Source: Geodermatophilus sp. YIM 151500 (GTDB lineage Bacteria > Actinomycetota > Actinomycetes > Mycobacteriales > Geodermatophilaceae). Taken from it: a DNA stretch of 64,000 nt. The stretch lies in the NCBI RefSeq assembly GCF_025716945.1, contig NZ_JAOVZT010000005.1, forward strand, positions 248,001 through 312,000, in the 5' to 3' direction. Positions 16,979 through 25,471 of this stretch are shown one piece after another (position 1 is the stretch's first letter; each line of letters starts with the position of its first letter). Both the position numbers and the translations under genes were made by a program. The notes beneath the pieces were generated by a model, which saw nothing but the letters and a program-made list of their open reading frames with translations, did no database searches and had not been told where the DNA came from.

Positions 16979-18526
16979 GTGGTGCGCAAGTGGTTCCCGC
17001 TGGTGGCGATCTGCACCGGCACCTTCATGCTGCTGATCGACGTCACGATCGTGAACGTCGCGCTGCCAGACCTGGCCCGCGACCTGGGCACCTCCTTCAC
17101 CCAGCTTCAGTGGGTGGTCGACGTCTACGCGTTGGGCCTGGCCTCGTTCGTGCTCGGCGCGGGATCGCTGGCCGACCTCTACGGTCGCCGCCGGGTGTAC
17201 CTGCTCGGGCTGGTCGTGTTCGCGCTGGCGTCGCTGGCGTGCGGGCTGGCGCCGTCGGCGGGCTGGCTGATCGTGGCGCGGGCGGTGCAGGGCCTGGGCG
17301 GGGCGGCGATGTTCGCGACGACGATCGCGCTGATCGGCACCAGCTACGAGGGCCGCGACCGGGGGACGGCGTTCGGCGTGTGGGGCGCGGTCGTCGGCGC
17401 GGCGGCGGCGCTGGGACCCATCCTGGGCGGCGCGCTGACCGAGCTGTCGTGGCGGTGGATCTTCTTCGTCAACCTGCCGCTGTCCGCGGTCGGCGTGTGG
17501 CTGACGCTGGCCGTCGTCGAGGAGTGGCGGCGGGCGGGGGCGCCGCGGCCGGACGTGCCGGGCATCGCGCTGTTCACGCTCGGCGCGGGCGCGGTGGTGT
17601 TCGGGCTGGTGCAGGCGGCGGCCGGCGGCTGGGCGCGGCCGGCGGCCTGGGGTCCGCCGGCCGGTGGGCTCGTGGTGCTCGCGGTGTGGGTGGCGGTGGA
17701 GCGCCGCCGGAGGGCGCCGATGCTCGACGTCCGGTTGTTCGGCTCGCGGTCGTTCAGCGGGATCATGCTCGGCGCGCTGCTGCTCAACGCCGCGGCGTTC
17801 GCGTCGCTGATCTACACGTCGCTGTGGCTGCAGTCGATCGAGGGCCTGTCGCCGTTGGAGGCCGGGCTGGTGTTCATCCCGCTGTCGGCGATGAGCTTCG
17901 TGGTGGCCGCGTTCGCCGGGCGCCGGCTGCAGGAGCGCCCGCCGCGGGTGGTGCTGGCGGCCGGTCTGGTGCTGGTCGGCACCGGGGCGCTGCTGCTGGC
18001 GCGGGTCGACGCCGGCGCGAGCTGGACGGTGCTGGTGCCGGGGTTGGCGGTGCTCGGCGTGGGCGTCGGGACGGCGAACCCGACGCTGGCCTCCGCCGCG
18101 CTGGCGACGGTGCCGCGCGAACACAGCGGCATGGCCGCCGGCGCGGTCAACACCTCCCGGCAGCTCGGGTTCGCGGTCGGCATCGCCGTCCTGGGGTCGC
18201 TGTTCACCACGGGCGCGGCCGGGGCGCTGCGGGACGGCGGCGTCCCGGAACCGTCGGCGACCGCCTCGGCGCTGTCGGCCGGGCAGGCGCCGCAGCTGCT
18301 CGCCGACGCGCCACCGGAGGCCCGCGCGGGTCTCGCCGACACCTTCGGGCTCGCCTATGCCGACGGCCTGAGCTGGGTGTACCTGGCGTGCGGCGCGCTG
18401 GGCATCGCCGGGGGGCTCGCGGTGGCGGCGCTGGTGCGGGCGGCGCCGTCGAGCGCGCGGTCCGGGGGCGGCTCGTCGGCGGAGGCGCCGGCGGGGGAGC
18501 GGACGGGGGCCGCAGTCCGCCGCTGA
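16979..18526 (+). CDS. MFS drug exporter, DHA2 (EmrB/QacA) type
   Basis: This transporter has about 515 residues and 14 predicted membrane helices. Motif A appears as GSLADLYGRRRVYL, motif C as GAAAALGPILGG, and the first helix has the typical DVTIVNVALPDLA. These features mark the DHA2 family of proton-driven multidrug exporters. The likely start is one of two adjacent GTG codons at 16979 and 16982 before RKWFPLVAICTG; neither has a clear ribosome binding site. No TetR-type repressor is adjacent, so how it is controlled is not visible. Substrate is unknown. Confidence 0.92.
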   Translation: MVRKWFPLVAICTGTFMLLIDVTIVNVALPDLARDLGTSFTQLQWVVDVYALGLASFVLGAGSLADLYGRRRVYLLGLVVFALASLACGLAPSAGWLIVARAVQGLGGAAMFATTIALIGTSYEGRDRGTAFGVWGAVVGAAAALGPILGGALTELSWRWIFFVNLPLSAVGVWLTLAVVEEWRRAGAPRPDVPGIALFTLGAGAVVFGLVQAAAGGWARPAAWGPPAGGLVVLAVWVAVERRRRAPMLDVRLFGSRSFSGIMLGALLLNAAAFASLIYTSLWLQSIEGLSPLEAGLVFIPLSAMSFVVAAFAGRRLQERPPRVVLAAGLVLVGTGALLLARVDAGASWTVLVPGLAVLGVGVGTANPTLASAALATVPREHSGMAAGAVNTSRQLGFAVGIAVLGSLFTTGAAGALRDGGVPEPSATASALSAGQAPQLLADAPPEARAGLADTFGLAYADGLSWVYLACGALGIAGGLAVAALVRAAPSSARSGGGSSAEAPAGERTGAAVRR

Positions 18527-18554
18527 CGTCGTCCCCCGGGGGCAGACTGCCGCC

Positions 18555-19283
18555 ATGACCGAGCCTTTCCGGAAGCCCATGCCCGACGACTGGCGGCGCG
18601 CGCTCGTCGTCGCCGCCCATCCCGACGACATCGAGTACGGGCTCGCCGCCGCCGTCGCCGCCTGGACGGCGGCGGGCAAGGAGGTGCACTACCTGCTGGC
18701 CACCCGGGGCGAGGCGGGGATGGCCGGCGTGCCGCCGGCGGAGGCCGGCCCGCTGCGCGAGGAGGAGGAGCGCCGGTCGGCCGCCGTCGTCGGGGTCAGC
18801 GAGGTGGAGTTCCTCGACCACCGGGACGGCGTGCTCGTGGCCGGGCCGGAGCTGCGGCGCGACCTGGCCGCGGCGATCCGCCGGCACGAGCCGGAGCTGG
18901 TCGTCACCGGCTACTTCGGCGCGACGTGGACGCCGCCCGGCGTCTCGCCGGCGTACGTCAACTCCGCCGACCACCGGGCGCTGGGCCAGAGCGTCGTCGA
19001 CGCGGTCGCCGACTCCGGGAACGAGTGGATCTTCACCGACCTCCCCGAGGAGCCCTGGCGCGGCGTGAAGTACATCGCCGTCGGCGAGCTCCTGGACGCC
19101 CCGCACGAGGTGGACGTCAGCGACCAGGTGGAGAAGGCGGTCGCGTCGCTGTGCGAGCACCGCCGGTACCTGGAGCTGCTCTCGGACGAACCGGTCGACG
19201 TGCAGGCACGTCAGATCGTCGACATGGTGACGATGACCGAGGACGGCCGCCGGAGGGTCGGCTTCCGGCTCTTCTGGGGCTGA
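18555..19283 (+). CDS. PIG-L family deacetylase (LmbE-like)
   Basis: The 242-residue protein is a zinc-dependent N-acetyl deacetylase of the PIG-L/MshB superfamily. The metal-binding HPDD motif is at residues 22-25 (AAHPDDIEYG), with TRGEAGM after it and NSADHRALGQSV further on; the histidine there is a likely second metal ligand. Such enzymes deacetylate GlcNAc-containing compounds, for instance in mycothiol or teicoplanin-type pathways. Here no biosynthetic context is present, so the substrate is undefined. The ATG at 18555 lies 28 bp after the MFS stop, so co-transcription with the exporter is likely. Confidence 0.9.
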   Translation: MTEPFRKPMPDDWRRALVVAAHPDDIEYGLAAAVAAWTAAGKEVHYLLATRGEAGMAGVPPAEAGPLREEEERRSAAVVGVSEVEFLDHRDGVLVAGPELRRDLAAAIRRHEPELVVTGYFGATWTPPGVSPAYVNSADHRALGQSVVDAVADSGNEWIFTDLPEEPWRGVKYIAVGELLDAPHEVDVSDQVEKAVASLCEHRRYLELLSDEPVDVQARQIVDMVTMTEDGRRRVGFRLFWG

Positions 19284-19290
19284 GCCGCGG

Positions 19291-19482
19291 CTACCGGACG
19301 TCGCCGCGCCGCCGGGCCCAGAGGTAGAAGGCCAGGACACCCACCAGCACGGGCAGCGCGAGCAGGAACAGCGACAGCAGGACGAGGCCGAGCTCGAGGA
19401 GCCCGACGCCGCTGGCGGTGACGAACGCGAGGACGGCCAGGGTGGCGGCGAGGGCGACAACGGAGGCCGGCCGGGGCGTCAT
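19291..19482 (-). CDS. small two-helix membrane protein
   Basis: This 63-residue open frame starts MTPRPASVVALAATLAVL and contains two long hydrophobic stretches (about residues 8-28 and 31-55), followed by a positively charged tail WARRRGDVR. It looks like a genuine small inner membrane protein with both termini probably inside. It is convergent with the PIG-L gene, only seven bases away, and is divergent from rnpB. No family was recognised. Confidence 0.65.
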   Translation of the reverse strand: MTPRPASVVALAATLAVLAFVTASGVGLLELGLVLLSLFLLALPVLVGVLAFYLWARRRGDVR

Positions 19483-19551
19483 GGCGGCAGGGTAGCGGCG
19501 GACACCCGGGGAAGACGGCGCCTCGCCGCCGGATCACTAGGATGGGCGGCA

Positions 19552-19962
19552 CGACGGACGAGTCGGCCGGGCGGTCGCGTCGGCGGGGGAGACCCCGCCG
19601 CCGAGGAACGTCCGGGCTCCACAGGGCAGGGTGGTCGTTAACGGCGACCCGGGGTGACCCGCGGGACAGTGCCACAGAAAGCAGACCGCCAGCGCGCGCG
19701 CTGGTAAGGGTGAAACGGCGGTGTAAGAGACCACCAGCGCACCGGGTGACCGGTGCGGCTCGGTAAACCCCACCCGGAGCAAGGTCGAGAGGGACGGCGG
19801 TCCGCCGCCGTCCTGCGCAGGCGTTCGAGGGCGGCCCGCCCGAGCCTGCGGGTGGACCGCTCGAGCCCGCCGGCAACGGCGGGCCTAGATGGATGGCCGC
19901 CCACCGGGACGCCGCGAGGCGCCCGGGGACAGAACCCGGCGTACAGGCCGACTCGTCCGTCG
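19552..19962 (+). ncRNA. rnpB: RNase P RNA (bacterial type A)
   Basis: This is the catalytic RNA that matures tRNA 5' ends. Universal elements are visible: the 5' half contains gaggaacgtccgggctccac (P4/J3-4 region) and gccacagaaagcagaccgcc, and the 3' half contains acagaacccggcgtacag, the second P4 strand and J2/4. The terminal P1 helix is a perfect 17-bp pairing of cgacggacgagtcggcc (19552-19568) with ggccgactcgtccgtcg (19946-19962). The about 411-nt length fits actinobacterial RNase P RNA. The 3' strand of P1 is also the repeated attachment-site sequence of the adjoining island, so insertion has left the RNA intact. Confidence 0.96.
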
Positions 19963-19963
19963 C
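19938..19963 (+). repeat. attachment-site repeat 1 (attL), 3' end of rnpB
   Basis: The core ggccgactcgtccgtcgc occupies 19946-19963 and coincides with the 3' strand of helix P1 of RNase P RNA plus one base. The flanking ggcgtaca at 19938-19945 is partly conserved in the other two copies. It is followed 26 bp later by the integrase remnant. Confidence 0.85.
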
Positions 19964-19988
19964 CCGTCCCTGACCTGCTCTTGTGGGT

Positions 19989-20576
19989 TCAGTGGACGGC
20001 GTCAGTCCGCAGGGAGTCCGCAACTCGACCGAGCACGGCGTCGACGGCGGCTCTGGTCCGGTCGTCCGAGTCGGGCCAGAGGTGGCTGTAGGTGTCCAGC
20101 GTCTCGGCGGCGCTGGCGTGACTCAGCCGCGCCTGGACGGTCTTCACCGACTCGCCGTGCCGGATGAGCAGGCTGGCGCAAGAGTGCCGCAGGGAGTGCA
20201 TGTTCACGCCGCTGAGCCCGGCACGCCGACCGCCGGTCGCCAGACGGCTGCGGAAAACGCGGGCGGTGGATGGGGCCGCCGATTTCGGTGGTGAAGACGA
20301 ACTCGTCGGTGGGCCAAGCGGCCAGGTGGGCCGCCAGCGCATCGACGACGACCTGCGGGAGCGGCACCGCCCGGACGGACGCCTGCGTCTCGGGCGGCGC
20401 GAGGTGGGGCGCCCGTCGGGAATGGTCACGAGCTGCCGGTCGACGGTGAGTTGCCGGAGCAGGAAGTCGACGCGGTCGACGGTGCGGCCGAAGGCCTCGC
20501 CCTGGCGGAGCCCCGTGCGTGCCGCGAGGGTGGCCGACGCCCGGTACTTCTCCGGCATGGCTTCGGTCAGTGCCTA
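19989..20576 (-). pseudogene. tyrosine recombinase (integrase), 5'-truncated and frameshifted
   Basis: The remains of a phage-type integrase can be read across two frames. The first catalytic arginine lies in ATLAARTGLRQGEAFG. The middle part (VPLPQVVVDALAAHLAAWP, DEFVFTTEIGGPIHR) is in another frame. The C-terminal part returns to the first frame with HSLRHSCAS and the tyrosine-containing LDTYSHLW. So at least two frameshifts are needed, and the N-terminal core-binding domain is gone. The upstream end joins directly to a truncated PIN toxin gene, which suggests a deletion fused the two. All C-terminal catalytic residues survive in sequence, but an active enzyme is not possible without repair. 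Its position next to the rnpB repeat identifies it as the island integrase. Confidence 0.88.
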
Positions 20577-20680
20577 GGTGACCGCGGCGACGTGGCCGGC
20601 AAGCCGCGCGGCGACCACCTCCGGGGCGCGTCGGCGCAGCAACGAGGAGGCGACGTCGTGTCGAGGACGACGACGCTCAC
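20574..20680 (-). pseudogene. VapC-like PIN toxin, frameshifted and truncated
   Basis: From the GTG at 20680 the sequence reads MSVVVLDT, the start of a PIN-domain ribonuclease toxin. Restoring one missing base after that gives VASSLLRRRAPEVVAARLAG and then HVAAVT before the frame meets the integrase remnant. A full VapC would continue for about 100 more residues. The GTG overlaps the stop of the antitoxin-like gene in a GTGA arrangement typical of vapBC operons. The toxin cannot be made in active form. Confidence 0.75.
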
Positions 20681-20931
20681 GAGACGTTGGACCGCCGGGA
20701 GGCGTAGAGGTCGGCGAGGAAGTCCGCGTGCTCGTCGTCCGACGCGAAGGGATCGTCGGTGGCCACGTCGTTCGCGGAGGCGATGGGGTGAACTCCCTGC
20801 TGGCGAATCAGCTCGTCGGTGGGAACGACGTCGTCATCCGCTTTGCGCTCAGGCTGCTTCGGTGTCGTGGTCAGGCGATTCACCTCCCCGGTCCATGGTG
20901 ACAGTTCTGCTGATCTCTCGGTCGAGGACAA
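20677..20931 (-). CDS. VapB-like antitoxin, orphaned
   Basis: The 84-residue frame ends with HPIASANDVATDDPFASDD and then FLADLYASRRSNVS, a pattern typical of small antitoxins that precede VapC-type toxins in actinobacteria. The frame opens with a TTG at 20931; the GTG at 20883, preceded by ggggag, is an equally good start. The downstream toxin gene overlaps its stop codon but is broken, so this antitoxin probably has no partner. No DNA-binding fold is obvious in the N-terminal half. Confidence 0.6.
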   Translation of the reverse strand: MSSTERSAELSPWTGEVNRLTTTPKQPERKADDDVVPTDELIRQQGVHPIASANDVATDDPFASDDEHADFLADLYASRRSNVS

Positions 20932-20961
20932 CGACCCACTCTCCTCTGCAGGGGTGGTCGC

Positions 20962-21120
20962 TCACCTGCCCGTTGACTGTGCGCCGCGCTGCTCGGCGAC
21001 CCAGCGGTCCAGATCTTGCCGTCGGTACAGGACTCGGCGCCCGAGGCGGAAGCCGTCCGGTCCGATGCCGAGGTGCCGCGAGTGGCGCAGCGTTGCGACA
21101 AGCCGTGGAACCCGCCCGCC
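20962..21120 (-). pseudogene. excisionase-like helix-turn-helix remnant
   Basis: Reading this strand gives VATLRHSRHLGIGPDGFRLG, then RRVLYRRQDLDRWVAEQRG and a stop. This resembles the C-terminal part of small MerR-like excisionases (pattern W/LR-x-GxGP-x-FRxGRxVxYR-x-DLDxW). An in-frame stop lies a few codons upstream and no start codon follows it, so the first recognition helix is missing. Excisionases sit next to integrases in such elements, which fits the context. Confidence 0.65.
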
Positions 21121-21196
21121 GTCAGGGGGTCAGTTCTCAGGCGCCGTCGACAGCAGTCACAGGGCGGCGTCAGTCCGCACTGACATCGCCTGGCTG

Positions 21197-21373
21197 TCAC
21201 GCTCGCCGTTTCCCCGAGGTCGCTACGCGGCGGCGGACCTCGTCGACGATCTCCGCCGCTCCGTCCTCGGTCAGCCGGCTTCCGTCGGGCAGCCCGGACG
21301 TCCTCGGCCTCGAGGTCTCGTCGGGGCCGATGCGCGTGGCGAGGGTGACGGTGGGCCGGGTGCGGTCGGCCAT
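21197..21373 (-). pseudogene. truncated antitoxin-like N-terminal fragment
   Basis: The frame reads MADRTRPTVTLATRIGPDET and continues with TSGLPDGSRLTEDGAAEIVD before EVRRR. This resembles the N-terminal part of VapB-like antitoxins in which a GRPSL-type linker and a ribbon-helix-helix domain follow EVRRR. Here the text changes to VATSGKRRA and stops, so the DNA-binding half appears lost through a small deletion. The family comparison is from memory and only moderately certain. Confidence 0.4.
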
Positions 21374-21566
21374 CGGGAACATCCTCGAAGCAAGGTGGGC
21401 ATGACGGGGATGACGAGCAGGTACGTGCTGTGCGGCCTCGGCGGTGTGGTCACGGCTGGGAGTCCGCTCGCGCAGCCGCCGTCACGGCATGGGGATCCTT
21501 CACCGGTGCAGCGGACGAGCGAGCCGACCGGCGTCGGCGCAGCCGCAAGTCTGCAAGGGTGCCGCG

Positions 21567-22103
21567 GTGACCTCTCCCCAGACACTCAGCGAAGCTGCAC
21601 GGCGAGAGGTCGCGATGTGGGCCGCGGACTGCGCCGAGCACGTCCTCTCGCTGTTCGAGGCGGAGGCTCCGACAGACGACCGCCCTCGTGAGGCCATCGC
21701 CCGCGCCCGGGCTTTCGGTCGGGGTGACCTCGACGCTGCGGGTGAGATCCGCAGACGCTTCGTCGCCGTCCGCGCAGCCAGTGCCGTCAGCTCGCCCGCG
21801 GCCGCTGCGGCAGCCAGAGCGGCTGCACAGGCAGCCGCCGTCCCGCACATGGGAGCGCACGCCTTGGGTGCGGCCGCGTACGCCGCGAAGGCCGCCGGGC
21901 TCGCAGCACCCGACCATCCGCAGGCCGTCCACGACGAGGTCACGTGGCAGCTGGGGCAGATGACAGCACGGACCCGAGCCGCGCTTCGGCTGCTGCCGCC
22001 GCTCGGAGAGGACCCCGCGGGTCCTCTGGGCGCCGGGCTCCTGGCATCCGGCGTCCTTGCCTCGGTGATCCGTGAGATCCAGGCGGAACTGGCTCCCTCG
22101 TGA
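21567..22103 (+). CDS. Imm5-like putative immunity protein
   Basis: The 178-residue, alanine-rich helical protein contains REVAMWAADCAEHVLSLFEA and DDRPREAIARARAFGRGDL near the N terminus. These blocks are characteristic of the Imm5-like putative immunity proteins linked to polymorphic toxins. No toxin gene lies beside it, so it is an orphan that could protect against toxins of competitors. The GTG at 21567, after aaggg, fits the family's N-terminal boundary; an upstream in-frame start at 21444 adds 41 unlikely residues. It is intact among decayed genes. Confidence 0.7.
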   Translation: MTSPQTLSEAARREVAMWAADCAEHVLSLFEAEAPTDDRPREAIARARAFGRGDLDAAGEIRRRFVAVRAASAVSSPAAAAAARAAAQAAAVPHMGAHALGAAAYAAKAAGLAAPDHPQAVHDEVTWQLGQMTARTRAALRLLPPLGEDPAGPLGAGLLASGVLASVIREIQAELAPS

Positions 22104-22223
22104 CCGTCTGCGCTGAGCGCGACGCTCGGATGACTCCGTGTCCGGATGAGGAGTTCCGCGGCACGGTGGCTCCGGCCGACGGGTCTCGGACGTGGCCGGA
22201 GCGGGCTCGTCGAGCGGCCGCTG

Positions 22224-22868
22224 TCAGCGCCGCCAGAACAGGTGGTGCACCACGCCGCTGGGACTGGGCACGACGTCACAGTGGTAGCGGTCCAGGAGCT
22301 CCTCGGGGGAATCCCACAGCCGCGACCCGCCGCCGAGCTCCACCGGGGCGACGGCGACGTGCAGGGTGTCGATGAGATCGGCGTCGAGGAACTGCCGGAT
22401 GGTGTTGGCGCCGCCCCCCAACCGGACGTCCTTTCCGTCGGCCGCCTCGAACGCGCGCTGCAGCACTGTGGCGGGATCGCCGCAGACGAAGTGGAAGGTG
22501 GTGTCGGACAGCCGGAAGGAGGGCCGGTCGTGGTGGGTCATGACGAAGACCGGCGTGTGGAACGGCGGCTGCTGGCCCCACCAGCCCTGCCAGTCGTGGT
22601 CGGCCCAGGGCCCACGCTGCGGTCCGAACTTGTTGCGGCCCATGATCTCGGCGCCGACGTTGCGGTGGAAGTCCCGGACCATGTAGTCGTCCAGACCACG
22701 GCTCCCTCCTGGGTCGCTCCGGTTGGGCCAGCTGGCCGTCGCGAAGGCCCAGGCGCCGAGCTGAACGGGGTCGGCGTGGCCGAACGGGCGTTCCAAGCTC
22801 TGTCCTTCACCGGCGCCGTAGCCGTCGCTGGAGACCATGAAGTTGTGCACTCGGACCATCTGCGTCAC
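22224..22868 (-). CDS. dihydrofolate reductase family protein (RibD C-terminal-like)
   Basis: The 214-residue protein belongs to the group of reductases related to the RibD C-terminal domain and dihydrofolate reductase. It shows MVRVHNFMVSSDGYGAGEGQ at the start, EIMGRNKFGP and VFVMTHHDRPSF in the middle, and the NADPH-binding block DVRLGGGANTIRQFLDADLI, followed by a characteristic HVAVAPVELGGGSRLW. The physiological substrate is unknown. The GTG at 22868 has gaggggt six bases upstream and is preferred over the ATG three codons later. It is an intact cargo gene of the first island segment. Confidence 0.85.
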   Translation of the reverse strand: MTQMVRVHNFMVSSDGYGAGEGQSLERPFGHADPVQLGAWAFATASWPNRSDPGGSRGLDDYMVRDFHRNVGAEIMGRNKFGPQRGPWADHDWQGWWGQQPPFHTPVFVMTHHDRPSFRLSDTTFHFVCGDPATVLQRAFEAADGKDVRLGGGANTIRQFLDADLIDTLHVAVAPVELGGGSRLWDSPEELLDRYHCDVVPSPSGVVHHLFWRR

Positions 22869-23231
22869 GGCTGACCCCTCATCGGTTGCCTTCGTTCGAT
22901 GAGTTCGACTGCACCGCGAGGGCGGACTCATCGCGCTGTCTCGTGACCCCCGTATCGAGACGTCCGGTGACGGATCCCCGTGTGGTGACCGCGACCGGTG
23001 AGCAGAGCGCATCCTTCGACCCGTGGGTCACTGATGCCCATCCACACCGGAGTGGGGTGTCACTCACGATGCGGTTCAGACGGCCCCGACCATGCGCCTG
23101 CAGCCCGCAGCCAGTCCGCAACTCACCCGATCCTGACCGTTGCCTGCCAGTCGCGTCCAACCCTGGATCCGCAGCTCAACAGCCGTTTTCGTCGATCCCC
23201 ATGATCAGCCGAACGCCGGCATGCCGTTGCA
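22869..23231. other. island stretch without recognisable gene
   Basis: About 360 bp lie between the reductase start and the second attachment-site repeat. Short frames exist on both strands, but none has family features or a convincing ribosome binding site. The promoter of the reductase gene should lie here. Confidence 0.5.
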
Positions 23232-23257
23232 GGCGTGCCGGCCGACTCGTCCGTCGC
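23232..23257 (+). repeat. attachment-site repeat 2 (internal att)
   Basis: The core ggccgactcgtccgtcgc at 23240-23257 is identical over 18 bp to the rnpB copy, and the preceding eight bases (ggcgtgcc) match at six. It lies six bases from the stop codon of the EamA pseudogene. It divides the island into two segments. Confidence 0.85.
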
Positions 23258-23262
23258 TGATC

Positions 23263-24165
23263 TCATGCCGCTCCGGTCCGGCGCGGACGCAACCGGAGCA
23301 GGGAGGCGCCGAGGAGGATGAGCCCGGCAGCGGCGGCGTCCCACCACACGAGCTGCTCGCCCACGAGCACCCAACCGATCGCCAGCGCGACGACCGGCGG
23401 GATGTAGCTGGAGCTGGAGGCGGTCACCGCGCCGAGGCGGTCGACGACGAAGTAGTAGAGCAGGTAGGCGACGCCGGTGCCGAGCAGTCCGAGCCCGACG
23501 ACGAGGGCGACGGCGGCGCGGACGTCGTCGCGGACGTCGTCGCGGATGTCACCGATGCCGTCGAGGTCGGTGACGAGCAGCAGCGTCAGCAGAGCGAGGC
23601 CCATCTGGTAGCTCGTCAGGGCCTCGGGTGGCAGCCGCAGCGGGGTCAGGAAGCGGCGGTCGTACACGAAGACAAGCCCACGCTGATCGAGCCGAGCAGC
23701 ATGTGGAGGACCCCGGCGGTAGGCACGGCTCCGGTGGCGTCCCAAGGTCGGGCGATGAGCAGAACGCCACCGACTCCGAGGACGATGCCCAGGGTCCTGG
23801 CCCGGGTGATCGGTTCGGTGCGCAGCAGCAGAGCAGCGCTGATGAAGGAGACCAGCGGGATGGCGCCACTGAGAGCGCCGGCGATGCCGGAGGGCAGCAG
23901 CGCCGTCCCGGCTGCGAACGCGAAGTAGTAGACGCTGGTGGCCAGCAGGGACATCGTCAGGAAGTGGTGTGCATGACGCCCGTGCGACCACCGCAACGCC
24001 CGCCGGGCCAGGGCGAAGACCAGCACGGGCAGGAAGCCGAGGAGCACTCGCAGCAGGGTGATCGGCCCGGCGGTGAGCGTGTCGGCGGCCCACTTCGAAG
24101 ATGAAGTTGGAACCCCAGATGATTCCGAGCGCGGCGAAGGCGGCTGTGGCCGGGCTGATCGTCAC
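23263..24165 (-). pseudogene. EamA/DMT superfamily transporter, two frameshifts
   Basis: An inner membrane metabolite exporter of the EamA type can be reconstructed from three frame segments. The N terminus (ISPATAAFAALGIIWGSNFIFE) breaks near position 24095. The central part, with the block GIAGALSGAIPLVSFISAAL, runs in another frame to about 23680. The last part (VVGLGLLGTGVAYLLYYFVV, PPVVALAIGWVLVGEQLVWW) returns to the first frame. An intact gene would give about 300 residues and ten helices. The likely start is the GTG at 24165. The two breaks could be sequencing errors, but they agree with the decay seen elsewhere in the island. Confidence 0.85.
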
Positions 24166-24461
24166 GGCACCCCTTCGGTCCTCGCGGATCGAGCCGGTGC
24201 CCCGGCGCCGAGCACGGCCGTTGTGTTGCGTCCTGCACGATAGGGCCGGGCGCGCCGACTGTGGCACCGAGCCGTGGGCACCGGGCCGTCGATCGCCGTA
24301 GCGTCTGACCGGTCCGGCGCAGGCCTGACAGGTCTGGCGCGGGCGGGCCGCGGTGCGGTATCGGGTCGGGAAGACGCTGGCGTGACGTTCCAGTGACGCT
24401 GCCCGGAAACACTGAGGGCGTTCGCCTGGTGCCTCGGGCCGGTCCTAGCCTAGGAGGCTGC
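24166..24461. other. upstream region of the giant-protein operon
   Basis: These 296 bp separate the divergent EamA pseudogene from the leader ORF and must hold the operon promoter. I saw no clear operator palindrome or consensus -35/-10 pair. The last part has ctaggagg, a strong ribosome binding site, before the leader ATG. Confidence 0.5.
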
Positions 24462-24560
24462 ATGAGGTCTGACCCCGGTTCCGGCCGGCACGCGACCATC
24501 ACGCGGCGGATCGCCGCCTCAACAACACCTGGCACCTGGATGGAAGGTGCAGTGCCATGA
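24462..24560 (+). CDS. 32-codon leader ORF coupled to the giant-protein operon
   Basis: A short open frame begins at an ATG four bases after the strong ribosome binding site taggagg. It reads MRSDPGSGRHATITRRIAAS and continues for 12 more residues before a TGA that overlaps the ATG of the 304-aa gene (ATGA, 24557-24560). The arrangement suggests that ribosomes finishing the leader restart on the next gene. It may be a short peptide or only a translational leader. It has no recognisable domain and is too short for codon bias to help. Confidence 0.55.
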   Translation: MRSDPGSGRHATITRRIAASTTPGTWMEGAVP

Positions 24561-25471
24561 CGGTTACGGACACCCCCGTGAACGCCCGCGACACGCAACA
24601 GTCAATTCCTAATCACCGAATCACCGACGAGCGATCATTCGAAGCGGTGACGAGGGACCCGCGGCAGGTTGCGGGCGCCTACTTCTATCTCCAGATGGAC
24701 TGCTTGGTGGCCTACGCGTACCAGGTCTCGCTGGACTTCTTCCGACGCCCCCAACTTCACACCGACCTGGGGCGGGGAACCAGGGAACTCGTGGCGCGGT
24801 TGCGGGCCCGGTACGGGAATGACGAACGCGTTCCCTCCCAGGAACAGCGCGACGAGATATTCCAGCCGCTGTTCGGCCAGTCGAGTGGGTCACCGCCCGA
24901 CGGTCAGGGAGATTTCCCGCGTCTACGAGATGACCTGGTCGGCGCGGCCGCCGCATTTGCCGAACGGGTCTTCGACACGGGCGAGGAAATGCTGCGCGAG
25001 CGAGTGCGGACCACTCATCGTCCCTTCAAGGACTATCTTCTCGGGTTGCAGGGTGACTCGTTGATATGGAGCACCGATGACGCGCTGAGCGATGTGGCTC
25101 GGAGGCTGGCCTACCCCATACTCCACAGCCCAGGGGTATCCGCGGTCTTCGGCATCTCGAGCCCCCCGCGGGACCAGTGGCCCTTCGCTGAGGATGCCAA
25201 TGCCGACAAGTTAATTGAAGAAATTTCGAAACGCGTGCTGGCTCGGATGGACCATACGGGCCTCACGCGCGAAGGCATCAGCAATCGTCAGCGTGCGGCA
25301 CTGCGAGGCGCCGAGGCGCTGGCAACGATCCTGGACTTCCGTGAAGAGAATGCCGATGACCGGGACCTCGATCTGCTGATCACCAAGTGCTACACGTGGG
25401 GCTCTGCACTGAAGAGCCTCGGCGGGCAGCCGACTGGCCTGGCGTCCGCCCAACCGGCCTACATGGGGTGA
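24557..25471 (+). CDS. hypothetical 304-aa protein, first large gene of island operon
   Basis: I do not recognise this protein. Its composition is mostly helical and charged, with blocks such as GAYFYLQMDCLVAYAYQVSL and FKDYLLGLQGDSLIWSTDD. It has no signal peptide, membrane segment or cysteine cluster. A ggaagg sequence lies ahead of the ATG, which also overlaps the leader ORF stop. A gap of 156 bp follows before the 1843-aa gene, on the same strand. Codons ending in A or T (for example in gttaattgaagaaatttcg) are more frequent than in chromosomal neighbours, which fits an acquired origin. By position it may be an accessory or regulatory partner of the large proteins. Confidence 0.75.
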   Translation: MTVTDTPVNARDTQQSIPNHRITDERSFEAVTRDPRQVAGAYFYLQMDCLVAYAYQVSLDFFRRPQLHTDLGRGTRELVARLRARYGNDERVPSQEQRDEIFQPLFGQSSGSPPDGQGDFPRLRDDLVGAAAAFAERVFDTGEEMLRERVRTTHRPFKDYLLGLQGDSLIWSTDDALSDVARRLAYPILHSPGVSAVFGISSPPRDQWPFAEDANADKLIEEISKRVLARMDHTGLTREGISNRQRAALRGAEALATILDFREENADDRDLDLLITKCYTWGSALKSLGGQPTGLASAQPAYMG

